Positions 26,882 through 36,988 of a DNA stretch of 64,000 nt are shown piece by piece (the stretch's first letter is position 1; each line of letters starts with the position of its first letter). The DNA comes from Bradyrhizobium canariense. Its GTDB lineage: Bacteria > Pseudomonadota > Alphaproteobacteria > Rhizobiales > Xanthobacteraceae. The notes beneath the pieces were generated by a model. It was not told where the DNA came from. It searched no databases and saw only the letters and a program-made list of their open reading frames with translations. The translations under genes and the position numbers were made by a program. The stretch is taken from NCBI RefSeq assembly GCF_900105125.1, contig NZ_LT629750.1, forward strand, positions 2,480,001 through 2,544,000. The letters run 5' to 3'.

Positions 26882-28468
26882 TCAGCCCTTCGCGAGCGGC
26901 ACCGCGATGAAACGCGACATGCCGCCGGTCTTGACCCGCATCAGAACGCTATTCTTGTTGTCGGAGCGCGCCGCATTGATCGCTTCGCGCACGTCTCCGG
27001 CATTGGTGACGCTCTTTCCCGCGACTTCGAGAATCACATCGCCTTCCTTGAAGCCGCGATCGGCCGCCGCGCTCTTCGGATCGACCTCGGTGACGACGAC
27101 GCCTTCCTTGCCGGCGCCGGCGACGCTGTTGGCCGGCGCAACCGTCATACCGAGCTTCGGTACATCGGTGCCACGGGTGGCGCTGCCATTGTCACCATTG
27201 TCGTTATCGTTGTCGGCTTTCGCTTCGACCGTATTCGGCAGTTGGCCAAGAGTCAGATTGACGACCTTGTCCTGGCCCTTGTGCAGCACGTTGAGCTTCA
27301 CGGCATTGCCGGGCGCGAGACCGCCGATGGTGCGGGCGAGTTCGCGGGCATCCTTGACCGTCTCGCCATTGACCGCCGTGATCACGTCGCCGGATTCGAT
27401 ACCGGCCTTGGCGGCTGGGCCATTGGCCTGGGGTTCTGCGACAAGCGCGCCTTCGGCTTTCTTCAGGCCGAGGCTGTCGGCGATGTCGGCCGTGACCGGC
27501 TGGATCTGGACGCCGATCCAGCCGCGGCTGACCGAACCCTTGTCCTTGAGCTGTGCGACTACATTCTTCACGGTCGGTGCCGGGATCGAGAACGCGATGC
27601 CGACGCTGCCGCCCGACGGCGAATAGATCGCGGTGTTGACGCCGATCACTTCGCCATTGGTGTTGAACGCCGGGCCACCGGAGTTGCCCTTGTTCACGGG
27701 CGCGTCGATCTGGATGAAATCATCATAGGGGCCATTGCCGATGTCGCGGCCGCTGGCCGAGACGATGCCGGCCGTCACCGTACCGCCGAGGCCGAAAGGA
27801 TTACCCACCGCGAGCACCCAATCGCCGATCCGGGGCTTGCCTTCGGAGAGCTTGGCGAACGGGAAGTCGGAGCCGCCTTCGACCTTGATCAGGGCAAGAT
27901 CGGTGCGCGCGTCGGTGCCGATGACCTTTGCCTTGTAGGTCTTGCCGTCATCCGTCGTCACTTCGACCTTGTCGGCGCCGTCGACCACGTGATTGTTGGT
28001 GACCGCATAACCGTCAGCGGAGATGAAGAAGCCGGAGCCTTGACCGGTCACCACGCCGCGGCCGCGCGGCATGCCGCGCAGGCCGGGCGGCATGCCGTCC
28101 GGTCCGCCGAAGCGGCGGAAGAAGCGCTCCATCGGCGAGCCCGGCTGGAACGGCGTGTCGTCGCTATCGTCCTTGGCGACCTTCTCGTTGATGTTGACCT
28201 TGACCGAGATCACCGAGGGCTTCACGTGCTCGACGATGTCGGCAAAGCCGACGGGCTGAGCAACTTTGCTGATCTCGTTATTGACCTGCGCATGCGCCGG
28301 GCTGCTGAAGAGATCCACGGGGCCATTCGCCGTGCCAAAGCCATAAACAGCGACGCCAAGGCCCGCAACGACGGAGGCCATTAATGCAAACTTGCGCGCC
28401 GAGAACAGCGAGCGCCGGGGCGGCTGAAAAGATGGGAGCGACGAAAGATCGGTGGGACGGTCGGTCAT
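26882..28468 (-). CDS. degP: DegP/HtrA-type periplasmic serine protease
   Basis: A 528-residue Do-family protease/chaperone for misfolded envelope proteins. A membrane-spanning signal anchor occupies about residues 28-48. The trypsin-like domain has the complete triad His160 (TNNHVVDG), Asp190 (DARTDLALIK) and Ser263 (GNSGGPAF). Two PDZ domains follow (about 300-400 and 425-525, with GWIGVQIQPVTADIA and KEGDVILEVAGKSVTNAGDV). A flexible MPPGLRGMPRGRG loop before the catalytic domain is typical of rhizobial DegP. It lies 170 bases after cycL in the same direction, the order known from rhizobial cycHJKL-degP regions. Confidence 0.93.
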   Translation of the reverse strand: MTDRPTDLSSLPSFQPPRRSLFSARKFALMASVVAGLGVAVYGFGTANGPVDLFSSPAHAQVNNEISKVAQPVGFADIVEHVKPSVISVKVNINEKVAKDDSDDTPFQPGSPMERFFRRFGGPDGMPPGLRGMPRGRGVVTGQGSGFFISADGYAVTNNHVVDGADKVEVTTDDGKTYKAKVIGTDARTDLALIKVEGGSDFPFAKLSEGKPRIGDWVLAVGNPFGLGGTVTAGIVSASGRDIGNGPYDDFIQIDAPVNKGNSGGPAFNTNGEVIGVNTAIYSPSGGSVGIAFSIPAPTVKNVVAQLKDKGSVSRGWIGVQIQPVTADIADSLGLKKAEGALVAEPQANGPAAKAGIESGDVITAVNGETVKDARELARTIGGLAPGNAVKLNVLHKGQDKVVNLTLGQLPNTVEAKADNDNDNGDNGSATRGTDVPKLGMTVAPANSVAGAGKEGVVVTEVDPKSAAADRGFKEGDVILEVAGKSVTNAGDVREAINAARSDNKNSVLMRVKTGGMSRFIAVPLAKG

Positions 28469-28638
28469 TTAGAAGGTCTCCAGGGCCTGAGTCGGCGGTG
28501 CCAGGGGGCAATCATCATGTAGGACTGAAGATGGGGACCGCCGCCTTACCGCGCTCTGGCGAGGGAATTAAACTTTTGTAATGGAGGGCCAAATAGATGC
28601 GGCAGTTTATCGCAGGGCGAAAAGCGCTTTATCGCGGC

Positions 28639-29139
28639 CTAAACCGGCTGTTCCGGCACGGGTTCCGCTGACATCAACTGTTTGAGCCGCGCTTCCTCCT
28701 CCGCCGTCAATTTGGCGGTAGATAAATCCTCCGTGCCTGCGGATTTGGCGCGACGCCGGTTGTGTATCCATAATGCAAAGCCGCCGCCTGCCAGCGCGAG
28801 GGGGGACAACAACCATAGCAGCAGGGTGTGGGGTTCCAGCCTTGGCTTGAGCAGCACGAACTCGCCATAGCGAGCCACCAGAAAATCGAGCACCTGCGCG
28901 TCACTGTCACCGGCCGCAATCCGCTCGCGCACCAGCAGGCGCAGATCGCGTGCCAGCGGCGCTTCGGAATCATCGATCGACTGGTTCTGGCAAACCATGC
29001 AGCGCAGCTCGCGCGACAGATCCCGCGCCCGCGCCTCCTTTACAGGGTCGGACATGATCTCGTCGGGCAGCACCGCGTAGGCCGCCGATGAGCCGAGCAT
29101 GACGGAGACCGCGAACAAGCAAGCTAGGATCCGCTTCAA
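28639..29139 (-). CDS. cycL: Cytochrome c maturation protein CcmH (CycL)
   Basis: A 166-residue protein with a signal peptide (MKRILACLFAVSVMLG, cleavage near AYA), then the thiol motif with Cys47 and Cys50 (RCMVCQNQSI), and a C-terminal membrane helix around residue 105. It keeps apocytochrome CXXCH motifs reduced for haem attachment. The helix is followed by a basic cytoplasmic tail. It starts 4 bases after the cycK stop. Confidence 0.95.
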   Translation of the reverse strand: MKRILACLFAVSVMLGSSAAYAVLPDEIMSDPVKEARARDLSRELRCMVCQNQSIDDSEAPLARDLRLLVRERIAAGDSDAQVLDFLVARYGEFVLLKPRLEPHTLLLWLLSPLALAGGGFALWIHNRRRAKSAGTEDLSTAKLTAEEEARLKQLMSAEPVPEQPV

Positions 29140-29143
29140 GGGT

Positions 29144-31126
29144 TCACTCCGCAGGCTGCAGTCCGCGCGGCACCCGGGCGGGCTTCGGCGCGCCGACGCG
29201 CAGCCGCCGGTCCGACAGCGACAGCATGCCGCCGAATGCCATCAGCACCGGGCCGAACCAGATCAGCAGCACCATCGGCTTGTGGTAGATTCGCACCGCA
29301 ATCGCACCATCGGCAGCGGTATCGCCGAGCGAGATATAAAGCTGGCTCACACCGCGCGTCAGCAATGCCGCCTCCGTGGTGGTCGATCCGCGCGTGGTGA
29401 AGCTGCGCTTCGACGGCGTCATCGTGCTCAATTGCTGACCGCCGACGCTGACGTCGAACCGCGCCACCATTTCGCGGAAGTTCGGCCCCTGCCGCTGCGT
29501 GATGCCATCGAGTTTCAACGCATAGCCCGCAACATGGGCAACGTCATCGGGCTTCATCGATCCGATATATTCAGTATTCCAGGTGGTCTCGCAGACAATT
29601 CCGATCAAGGCGACGCCGACGCCGGCATGGGCGAACACCGTGCCCCAGGTCGAACGCGGCAATCCCCGGGCGCGCCGTGCGGCGGTCCCGAAGGGAACGC
29701 GGAACAAGCCAATGCGCTCGGCGAGATCGGTCAAGGCGCCCACGATGACAAAGACAGCCAGCCCGATCGCGAGCGGCGCGAGCGCGCTTCCACCCCGCGT
29801 CCACGCCCACAACACCGCGATCGCAATCAGCGCCGCGACGCCGGCGGCGAACAGACGCTGCGCGGCCCCGAGCAGATCGCCGCGTTTCCACGCCAGCAGC
29901 GGACCGAACGGCACCGCGATCATCAACGGCACGAACAACGGCGCAAAGGTGAGATTGAAGAACGGCGCGCCGACCGAGATCTTTTCACCGGTCAGAACTT
30001 CCAGCCCTAGCGGGTACAGCGTTCCAATGAATACCGTTGCACAGGCGGTGGTGAGGAACAGATTGTTGAGCACCAGCGCGCCTTCGCGCGAGATCGGCGC
30101 GAACAGCCCGCCCTGCTTCAGCGCGGAAGCCCGCCACACATAAAGCGACAGGCTGCCGCCGATGAAGATGCAGAGGATCAAGAGGATGAACACGCCGCGC
30201 TCCGGATCGGTCGCGAACGCGTGTACCGACGTCAGCACACCCGACCGCACCAGGAAGGTGCCGAGCAACGACAACGAGAAGGTCAGGATCGACAGCAGGA
30301 TGGTCCAGACCTTGAGCGCGTTGCGCTTCTCCATCACCACCGCGGAGTGCAGCAGCGCGGTTCCCGCCAGCCACGGCATCAGCGAGGCGTTCTCCACCGG
30401 ATCCCAGAACCACCAGCCGCCCCAGCCGAGTTCGTAATAGGCCCAATACGAGCCCATCGCGATGCCGAGCGTCAGGAATATCCAGGCCAGCAACGTCCAC
30501 GGCCGCACCCAGCGCGCCCACGCCGCGTCGATCCGGCCTTCGATCAGGGCCGCGACCGCGAACGAAAACGAGATCGAGAAGCCGACATAACCGAGATAGA
30601 GCATCGGCGGATGCACGGCGAGGCCGATGTCCTGCAGCACTGGATTGAGGTCGCGGCCCTCGATCGGCGGATTCGCGATGCGCAGAAACGGATTCGATGT
30701 AATCAGGATGAACAGATAAAACGCGCTGGCAATCCAGGCCTGCACCGCCAGCACATGGGCGCGCAGCGACAGCGGCAGATTATTGCCGAAAGCGGCGACG
30801 AGGCCGCCGAACAAGGCCAGGATCGACACCCATAGCAGCATCGAGCCTTCATGATTGCCCCAGACACCGGTGATCTTGTAGATCATCGGTTTCAGCGAAT
30901 GCGAATTCTCGAACACGTTGACGACCGAAAAATCGGACGTGACATGCAGCGTGACCAGCGCAGCGAACGAGCCCAGCACAAACACGAGTTGCGCCAGCGC
31001 CGTCGAGCGCGACACATTCATCAGGGCCGGGTCACGCCAACGCGCGCCCAAAATCGGCACCGTCGACTGAATCAGCGCCAGGGCGAGCGCGAGCACCAAC
31101 GCATAATGTCCGGCTTCCGCGATCAC
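29144..31126 (-). CDS. cycK: Haem lyase subunit CcmF (CycK)
   Basis: A 660-residue polytopic membrane protein with about 15 helices. It carries the WWD haem-handling motif [20 protein letters not shown] around residue 230 and several conserved His residues (for example in SYWAYYELG and [12 protein letters not shown] contexts). With CcmH and CcmI it receives haem from CcmE and attaches it to apocytochrome c. The ATG overlaps the cycJ stop by 4 bases. Confidence 0.96.
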   Translation of the reverse strand: MIAEAGHYALVLALALALIQSTVPILGARWRDPALMNVSRSTALAQLVFVLGSFAALVTLHVTSDFSVVNVFENSHSLKPMIYKITGVWGNHEGSMLLWVSILALFGGLVAAFGNNLPLSLRAHVLAVQAWIASAFYLFILITSNPFLRIANPPIEGRDLNPVLQDIGLAVHPPMLYLGYVGFSISFSFAVAALIEGRIDAAWARWVRPWTLLAWIFLTLGIAMGSYWAYYELGWGGWWFWDPVENASLMPWLAGTALLHSAVVMEKRNALKVWTILLSILTFSLSLLGTFLVRSGVLTSVHAFATDPERGVFILLILCIFIGGSLSLYVWRASALKQGGLFAPISREGALVLNNLFLTTACATVFIGTLYPLGLEVLTGEKISVGAPFFNLTFAPLFVPLMIAVPFGPLLAWKRGDLLGAAQRLFAAGVAALIAIAVLWAWTRGGSALAPLAIGLAVFVIVGALTDLAERIGLFRVPFGTAARRARGLPRSTWGTVFAHAGVGVALIGIVCETTWNTEYIGSMKPDDVAHVAGYALKLDGITQRQGPNFREMVARFDVSVGGQQLSTMTPSKRSFTTRGSTTTEAALLTRGVSQLYISLGDTAADGAIAVRIYHKPMVLLIWFGPVLMAFGGMLSLSDRRLRVGAPKPARVPRGLQPAE

Positions 31127-31617
31127 TGCGGCACTCCTTGCGCGGTTTGCGAAGCCCCCGTGGTGGCCTGCGCCTTCGTGCCGTAATCGTCTTTCCAGTG
31201 CCCTTGTTTCTTCAGCGCATCCGCGACGTCCTTGGGCATATAATTCTCGTCATGCTTGGCGAGCACGGTGTCCGCCCTGAACACGCCTGTCGTATCGAGC
31301 GCACCCTCGGCGACCACGCCCTGCCCTTCCCGAAACAAATCGGGCAGAATTCCCTTGTAGGAAACCGGCAATGTGACACTGCCGTCACCGACCTTGAAAG
31401 TGACGGCAAGATTGTCGCCGCGCACCAGCGATCCCTGTTCCACCAATCCGCCCAGCCGGAAGCGCCTGCCCGGCGGAATATGTTTTTCCGCAACCATCGC
31501 CGGCGTCGAGAAAAACACGATCGAATCGCGCAAGGCGTTCAACACCAGCGCTGCCGCGACGCAGAGCACCGCGAGCGAGCCGCCGATCATGGTCAACCGC
31601 CGTTGCTTGCGCGTCAT
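31123..31617 (-). CDS. cycJ: Haem chaperone CcmE (CycJ)
   Basis: A 164-residue, membrane-anchored periplasmic OB-fold protein. Helix 1 is near residues 10-28, and the haem-binding His122 is in [13 protein letters not shown] with Tyr126 nearby, both conserved. It transiently binds haem covalently and hands it to CcmF. It begins 80 bases after the cycH stop. Confidence 0.96.
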   Translation of the reverse strand: MTRKQRRLTMIGGSLAVLCVAAALVLNALRDSIVFFSTPAMVAEKHIPPGRRFRLGGLVEQGSLVRGDNLAVTFKVGDGSVTLPVSYKGILPDLFREGQGVVAEGALDTTGVFRADTVLAKHDENYMPKDVADALKKQGHWKDDYGTKAQATTGASQTAQGVPQ

Positions 31618-31697
31618 GCGAACTCTCTAGTCTTGTGCGGCATATTTTCCGAAATTCGCTTCATACTTTTCGGCACCAAGCCCATCCATCGAGAAAT

Positions 31698-32801
31698 CTA
31701 TCCGTCGAGGCCCAGATTTTTCAGGCCCTCGTTCAACTGCCGCAGCCGCTCCGCGTCGTTGGCGACGGCTTGACGGGCATCCGTCAGCGCGCTCTTCGCC
31801 TTGTCACGATCGCCCATCACCATATAGGCCCGCACCAGCCGCAGCCATCCCTCGACGTCGTCACCATTTTGCTTCAATCGGGTCGCGAGACGATCCACCA
31901 TGCTGTGGATCATGGCGCTGCGATCAGCCTCGCTCATGTCCTTGGCCGCGGCCATCGTACTATCGGAGAGTGCCGGCGCGGTCGGACCGCCAACGCGCGC
32001 CAGCGCAGCCTGAAGCAACGGACGCCAGGGCGCATCCGGCGGCGCTTTTGCAAGCATCTCGCTCCAGATCGAGGCGGCTTCGGCCTTGCGGCCGTCCTGC
32101 TCGGCCGCAAGGCCGAGGAAGTAATGCGCCTTCACTTCGTCCGCATCGAGCGCCGTGGCGTGCTCGAACTCGGCCTTGGCCTCGGCGGTGACAACACCGC
32201 CGGCAGCCCCGGTGAGTGCTTCGCCGAGATCGGCCCGGCGCTCGGCACTGTCGCCGTTATAGGTAATCGAATTGTGATAGGCCCGCACCGCGTCGTCATA
32301 GCGGCCCAGTCGCGTCAACACCGGCGCGAGCACGTTCCAGCCGCGGCCATCGGTCGGATTTTTCTCTAGATGCGCTTCGACCTGCTCGACGAGATTATCG
32401 AGGGATTGGCTGGAAGCGGGCGCGCGCATGCGCTGGGCCAGCGGGAAATCGCCAAGCTGCGGCGAGCCCAGCGGAAGGTAAAAAGCCACCGACAGGACCG
32501 GCAGGCCCACCAGGGCTATCAGCGCAGCCATGCGACGCAGCTTAAGGCTCGAGGCGGTCGGTGGCTCGCGCTGCTGGTCCGTCGCGGCCAGCAAGCGGCG
32601 GCCGATTTCGACGCGCGCAGCCTCGGCTTCGGGCGGCCCGATCAGCCCCGCGGCAAGGTCGCGGTCGATCTCGGCGATTTGATCCTTATAGACCGTCGCC
32701 TCACTGGCGTCGTTTTGCGGCCGGCTGTGTCGACCCAACGGCCAAAGCACGGCGAAAATCGCCGCAGCCGTCATCAGCGCGAACACAAACCACAGCGTCA
32801 T
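31698..32801 (-). CDS. cycH: Cytochrome c biogenesis protein CcmI (CycH)
   Basis: A 367-residue protein. Two N-terminal membrane helices (TLWFVFALMTAAAIFAVLWP and RMAALIALVGLPVLSVAF) enclose a cytoplasmic loop, followed by periplasmic TPR-like repeats (from about residue 145) that present apocytochrome c to CcmF/H. The ATG at 32801 was taken because the product starts at helix 1; an upstream start at 32882 gives a charged leader that is not typical. It heads the cycHJKL operon, which is needed for all c-type cytochromes. Confidence 0.93.
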   Translation of the reverse strand: MTLWFVFALMTAAAIFAVLWPLGRHSRPQNDASEATVYKDQIAEIDRDLAAGLIGPPEAEAARVEIGRRLLAATDQQREPPTASSLKLRRMAALIALVGLPVLSVAFYLPLGSPQLGDFPLAQRMRAPASSQSLDNLVEQVEAHLEKNPTDGRGWNVLAPVLTRLGRYDDAVRAYHNSITYNGDSAERRADLGEALTGAAGGVVTAEAKAEFEHATALDADEVKAHYFLGLAAEQDGRKAEAASIWSEMLAKAPPDAPWRPLLQAALARVGGPTAPALSDSTMAAAKDMSEADRSAMIHSMVDRLATRLKQNGDDVEGWLRLVRAYMVMGDRDKAKSALTDARQAVANDAERLRQLNEGLKNLGLDG

Positions 32802-32961
32802 CAGAGCGGGTTCCGGTGGAACGACGCCGACGGCGCCGATGCGCCGCTTTACACCACCGGCGGCAAGCCGGGCAATTGCCAATTATTGCTGTGAATTTGG
32901 CGTTTTAGCCGTCCGTGCGGCGACAAAACCCAATACCAGAACCGGGCCGCCAAACCCGATA

Positions 32962-33231
32962 TCAGCTGACCTGAAATTCGACGCTCTGCGCGGCTGCCTC
33001 GCCATGCCCGTTCAGCGCCATCAAATAATAAACGCCCGCCTTGATTGAATCCGGAAGCCTGATTCTGAGCGATCCGTTGGGCACGGGAGAAGCGATGGTG
33101 ATAACGGGATCGGCTAATTGCTCGCCGCTGGCCTTGTCGACCAGCACCACCTTCGCCCTGATCATCAGGTTGCGATATGTCGCCGAGATGACGCGGTTCT
33201 CCAGTTCGACAAAGTTGATGATCGACTTCAT
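32962..33231 (-). CDS. Conserved hypothetical protein, 89 residues
   Basis: A small acidic-neutral protein of unknown function. It begins MKSIINFVELENRVISATYR and has a beta-sandwich-like pattern (IRAKVVLVDKASGEQL, GSLRIRLPDSIKAGVYYLMA). No signal peptide or membrane segment is visible. It lies between cycH and the 465-residue unknown gene, all on the minus strand, 68 bases after the latter's stop. A gene product of this size with a complete, well-coded frame is likely real, but I cannot name a family. Confidence 0.6.
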   Translation of the reverse strand: MKSIINFVELENRVISATYRNLMIRAKVVLVDKASGEQLADPVITIASPVPNGSLRIRLPDSIKAGVYYLMALNGHGEAAAQSVEFQVS

Positions 33232-33299
33232 GGCGAATAGGTACGACCCTCGCCGAGGTCAGTCAACTAGAAATTGTATTATGAAACTTATACTATCTT

Positions 33300-34697
33300 T
33301 TAGCCGGCACGCGAAGGCTTGCGTTCCCCGGTCACGGCGTTCTCGGCCGCGCGGCTCATCAGCGACGCATAGTCGTGGCCGAACAGGACTTCGCAGAAGC
33401 GGATGGCGGCCTGAACCTGCATCTGCCGATAGGCACGTGTCTTGATGTCGCCATTGCGCAGCGATTGCACCAGTGCCTCGGTGGCCTGTTCGACATATTG
33501 CTGAAGATCGGAATAGGTCCGCAGCGTGACTTCGTTGATCGCGAGCTCGCTGGCATAGGTCCGGCACACCGCGACGAAATCGATCAATGCAACGGCTTCG
33601 TCGACCTCGGTGGAATCGACCCTGGCGCCGATGGAAATGTCCTTGTCGGCGCGCTGACGCAGAATACGGCGGACGCGGCCGGGCACGCTGTCGATTTCCG
33701 ATTGCAGCGCGTTGGAAATTTCCGCGCGGATCGACGTCAGCTGTTTGCCCCATGTCGAATCGTTTCGCAGATCGAGCTCGGTTCGCAGGCCGCGCACTCC
33801 TTCATGGAGCGTCTTGAGATGCTCGGCGACGTTGTCGAAATGACCGCGCCGGATATCGGTTCGCAGCACAGCGGTGAGGAACGACAAATCGTGCAGCGCA
33901 ATGGTGACGGCGACTCCGTAGGGCGTCGCTGCAACGCGGATTTCATCGTCGGATGCCGCCATCTTGATGGCGAGGCGGATGATCTGCCACGGCGCCGTCA
34001 GCCGCTGCATCACCATGGACAACGCGAATGGCAGCAGCTGCGGCGTCTGCAGCTGGGGAACATTGAGCGCGGTGCTGACGGTCGAAATCTGCGATTCAGC
34101 GAAAAGCCTGAAATGGATCGGGAGCCGGCCGCTGAGGGTGTCGATCGCCTCGCGGGCCTGCAGCAACAGGCCGATCGGGAGCAGATCCTCGAGTACGTCC
34201 GGGCCGCCGACGCGGGCCAGCGCACGTCTGTCGCCGCCGGTCCCTGGCGTCGCGATCGCGACGATCGCATCCGCCGCGGCCCGCTGGAACGTACGGACCG
34301 CCGCTTCGAGCGCCGACGTCGTTTCGGCGTTCTGCAGCCCGTTCAGCGATGCTTCGAATTCGCGCGCCTGCTCGGGCGCACCGTCACGGATCAGCCATTG
34401 CCAAACCGGCAGCAGGGAGGCGCGCCGGATCTGGCCCGGCCGTCTTGGAAAATTGCCTTCGACAAGAAACGGCTCGAGCAGGCGAAACATCAGTCGGGCG
34501 GGATCGTCGGTGCGCGGCCGCGCGCCCTCATCGGTTCCCCGCACGACCTTGCGCAGCTCTTCCAGCACGAAAGTGGCGACAACGGTGTCCTGGCCGCGCT
34601 CGATGGCGCGCTCGAACTCGCGCATCAGCAGCGCCTGCGACTGCGGCGGAAGCTGCGCGAGATAATCCCTCAGCCGCTCGTTCGATGTCTGGCTCAT
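33300..34697 (-). CDS. Large conserved hypothetical protein, mostly helical
   Basis: A 465-residue protein, unknown. Most of it looks alpha-helical (for example ALLMREFERAIERGQD, ALEAAVRTFQRAAADAIVAI, GRVRRILRQRADKDI). No signal peptide, transmembrane helix or catalytic motif was seen, so a cytoplasmic structural or regulatory role is possible. The ATG at 34697 (MSQTSNERLRDYL) is preferred to one at 34754. A sequence resembling a CtrA box lies about 70 bases upstream. It sits between feuQ-like and cycH genes and might be conserved across Rhizobiales (my recollection, untested). Confidence 0.65.
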   Translation of the reverse strand: MSQTSNERLRDYLAQLPPQSQALLMREFERAIERGQDTVVATFVLEELRKVVRGTDEGARPRTDDPARLMFRLLEPFLVEGNFPRRPGQIRRASLLPVWQWLIRDGAPEQAREFEASLNGLQNAETTSALEAAVRTFQRAAADAIVAIATPGTGGDRRALARVGGPDVLEDLLPIGLLLQAREAIDTLSGRLPIHFRLFAESQISTVSTALNVPQLQTPQLLPFALSMVMQRLTAPWQIIRLAIKMAASDDEIRVAATPYGVAVTIALHDLSFLTAVLRTDIRRGHFDNVAEHLKTLHEGVRGLRTELDLRNDSTWGKQLTSIRAEISNALQSEIDSVPGRVRRILRQRADKDISIGARVDSTEVDEAVALIDFVAVCRTYASELAINEVTLRTYSDLQQYVEQATEALVQSLRNGDIKTRAYRQMQVQAAIRFCEVLFGHDYASLMSRAAENAVTGERKPSRAG

Positions 34698-34767
34698 GCG
34701 CTCGGATGTACGTCTAAAGTCGCGCGAATGGCGAACGTGTCCACTGATCATCATAAAAGCGGCCGCG

Positions 34768-34782
34768 TTAAGAAGTCGTTAG
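34768..34782 (-). promoter_or_regulatory. Candidate CtrA box (one mismatch)
   Basis: Read on the minus strand the site is CTAA-CGACTTC-TTAA, one base from the TTAA-N7-TTAA consensus. It is 71 bases before the start of the 465-residue unknown gene. Confidence 0.35.
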
Positions 34783-34823
34783 GAACAGTGCCCGGATGCC
34801 TTTCCGCGATCGCGGAATGGCGC

Positions 34824-36200
34824 TCATACCCCCGGCAGCGTCAGCTCGGCCCGCAATCCGCCGATCGGGGCGTTGCCGAGCGAAAAACCGCCGCCATAGA
34901 GCGCCGCGAGGTCGACGACGATCGACAGTCCGAGCCCCGAACCCGGCTTCGACTCGTCCAGCCGCTGGCCGCGACGCGAGGCCTGCGCGCGTTCGGGCGC
35001 CGAAAGCCCACGCCCGTCATCGTCGACCGTGATCCGCAATATCGGGGCCGCGCCCGGCCCGACCGGCCGCTCCACCCGCACCTCGATGAACACCCGCGAG
35101 GCCGCCCATTTGCAGGCATTGTCGACGAGGTTGCCCACCATCTCCTCGAGGTCTTGCCGCTCGCCGCGAAACTTCGCCTGCGCATCACCCTCGACCTCGA
35201 TCACGACGCCGCGATCGCGATGGATCTTCTCCATGGTCCGGCGCAGCGCCTCGATCGTGGGCGCTACCTCGGTGACCGTGCCGATGATGGTGACACGAGC
35301 AGCAATCCGCGCCCGCTCCAGATGATGCGCCACCTGATCGCGCATCACGTCGGCCTGCTCGAGGACCTTGGTCGCGAACGGATCGGCGCCATGGGCGGAA
35401 GCCTCGTTGACGATCACCGACAGCGGCGTCTTGATGGCGTGCGCGAGATTGCCGACATGGGTGCGCGAGCGCTCGACGATTTCCCGGTTGGCATCGATCA
35501 GCGCATTGGTCTCACGCGCCAGCGGGGCGATTTCGACCGGAAATTCGCCCTCCAGCCGCTCGGCGCGGCCGGAGCGAATATCGGCGATCGAGTCCGAAAT
35601 GCGCTTCAGCGGCGCGAGTCCGAAGCGGACCTGGAAGATCGTGGTCAGCAGCAGCACGATCGACAGCGCCACGAACGTACCGCCGAGGTAATAATCGAAA
35701 CTGCGCGTCTCGTCGAAAATCTCGGTGGCGTCGCCGGCCACGCTGACGAGATACTTGCCGTCAGCCCCTAAATCGACCGGCCGTTCCACCAAGCGCAGGT
35801 TCTGGCCCTCGGGACCGTCGACATAACCGAGGCGGACGCCGGCCGCGGTCAAATCGGCGCCGTGCTCGTCGAGCTTTGGCAGTTTCTTGTCCCACAGCGA
35901 ACGCGACACCCGCGTTTCGCCCTTTTCGGTGTCGGTGCGGGTGATCTGCCAATACCAGCCGGACAGCGGCAGCTCGAACAAGGGTTCGCCGAGCGACTGG
36001 AATTGGTGGTCGGGCGGCTCGTCCGGCGTGGCGACTTCGGCGACCAGATTGCGGAGATAGAGGTTGAGGCGGCGGTCGAAAGCGCGCTCGGTTGCGTCGC
36101 GATAGACCGACGACAGGATGAAGCCGGTGATGACCAGGATCACCACCACCCACGCGGTTGCCGACAGGAACAGCCGGGTGGCAAGCGAGCTGCCGCGCAT
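34824..36200 (-). CDS. feuQ: FeuQ/PhoQ-like sensor histidine kinase
   Basis: A 458-residue inner-membrane kinase. Helix 1 (LFLSATAWVVVILVITGFIL) is followed by a periplasmic domain of about 130 residues (SLGEPLFELPLSGWYWQI) and helix 2 near residue 170 (GTFVALSIVLLLTTIFQVRF). The DHp has His254 (LAHAIKTPLSVIVNEA) and the HATPase has NLVDNACKW and GSGLGLSIVVDLAALYGG. It is paired with the regulator at 36317-36988, 116 bases away. In Rhizobium leguminosarum feuPQ is linked to cycHJKL, as here, which supports the name. A role in envelope or osmotic signalling is plausible. Confidence 0.72.
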   Translation of the reverse strand: MRGSSLATRLFLSATAWVVVILVITGFILSSVYRDATERAFDRRLNLYLRNLVAEVATPDEPPDHQFQSLGEPLFELPLSGWYWQITRTDTEKGETRVSRSLWDKKLPKLDEHGADLTAAGVRLGYVDGPEGQNLRLVERPVDLGADGKYLVSVAGDATEIFDETRSFDYYLGGTFVALSIVLLLTTIFQVRFGLAPLKRISDSIADIRSGRAERLEGEFPVEIAPLARETNALIDANREIVERSRTHVGNLAHAIKTPLSVIVNEASAHGADPFATKVLEQADVMRDQVAHHLERARIAARVTIIGTVTEVAPTIEALRRTMEKIHRDRGVVIEVEGDAQAKFRGERQDLEEMVGNLVDNACKWAASRVFIEVRVERPVGPGAAPILRITVDDDGRGLSAPERAQASRRGQRLDESKPGSGLGLSIVVDLAALYGGGFSLGNAPIGGLRAELTLPGV

Positions 36201-36316
36201 CAGAGCATCATCCCGAAAGGCATGTCCTCGGCCCACGACCCGTTGGATGGCTGCCGGCTTTTGACAAGATCAAGCTCGAACAAGAGCTTAAGCTTGGCGC
36301 TTGATCAATACCTTTA

Positions 36317-36988
36317 TCAGACACCAGGCGATGGCGGCGTCAGCAAATAGCCAAGCCCCCGCACGGTCTGGATGATATCGACGTCGAGCTTTTTACGGAT
36401 GCGGCCGACAAAAACCTCGATGGTGTTGGAGTCGCGATCGAAGTCCTGGTCGTAAAGGTGCTCGACTAGTTCAGTGCGCGACACCACGCGCCCGGTGTGG
36501 TGCATGAGGTAGGCCAATAGCCGATACTCGTGCGAGGTCATCTTGATCGGATTGCCGGACACGCTGACCCGGCCGGTGCGGGTATCCAGCGAGACCGGTC
36601 CGCAGGTCAATTCACTCTGGGCGTGGCCGGTGGAGCGGCGCAGCAGCGCGCGAATCCGGGCCAGGATTTCTTCGAGATGAAACGGCTTGGCGACATAATC
36701 GTCGGCGCCGGCGTCAAAGCCCTGCACCTTGTCGCTCCAGCGATCGCGCGCGGTGAGGATCAGGACCGGCATCACACGGCCGTTGCGGCGCCAGGACTCC
36801 AGCACCGAGATGCCGTCCATCTTGGGCAGGCCGATATCGAGCACGACGGCATCGTAGGGTTCGCTGTCGCCGAGAAAATGCCCCTCCTCGCCATCGAAGG
36901 CACGATCGACCACGTAGCCGGCGTCGCTGAGTGCCGTGGTCAGCTGACGATTGAGATCGGGATCATCTTCAACGACGAGCAGGCGCAA
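36317..36988 (-). CDS. feuP: FeuP/PhoP-like response regulator
   Basis: A 223-residue OmpR-family regulator. The receiver has the acidic pair (VVEDDPD), phosphoacceptor Asp51 (AVVLDIGLPKMDG) and switch Lys in DDYVAKPFHLEEIL. The winged helix has MTSHEYRLLAYLMHHTG, and the recognition helix is NTIEVFVGRIRKKLD. It is the first gene of the pair with the FeuQ-like kinase. Assignment to FeuP rests on the cycHJKL neighbourhood and overall similarity to PhoP-type regulators. A FeuN-like small inhibitor gene, described in front of feuP in Sinorhizobium, was not found here. Confidence 0.72.
   Translation of the reverse strand: MRLLVVEDDPDLNRQLTTALSDAGYVVDRAFDGEEGHFLGDSEPYDAVVLDIGLPKMDGISVLESWRRNGRVMPVLILTARDRWSDKVQGFDAGADDYVAKPFHLEEILARIRALLRRSTGHAQSELTCGPVSLDTRTGRVSVSGNPIKMTSHEYRLLAYLMHHTGRVVSRTELVEHLYDQDFDRDSNTIEVFVGRIRKKLDVDIIQTVRGLGYLLTPPSPGV

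Noticed and set aside
33375..35771. 798-codon plus-strand open frame across the 465-residue unknown gene and the FeuQ-like kinase
   Set aside because: Opposes two well-coded minus-strand genes; the translation is Arg/Asp/Gln-rich without any family pattern.
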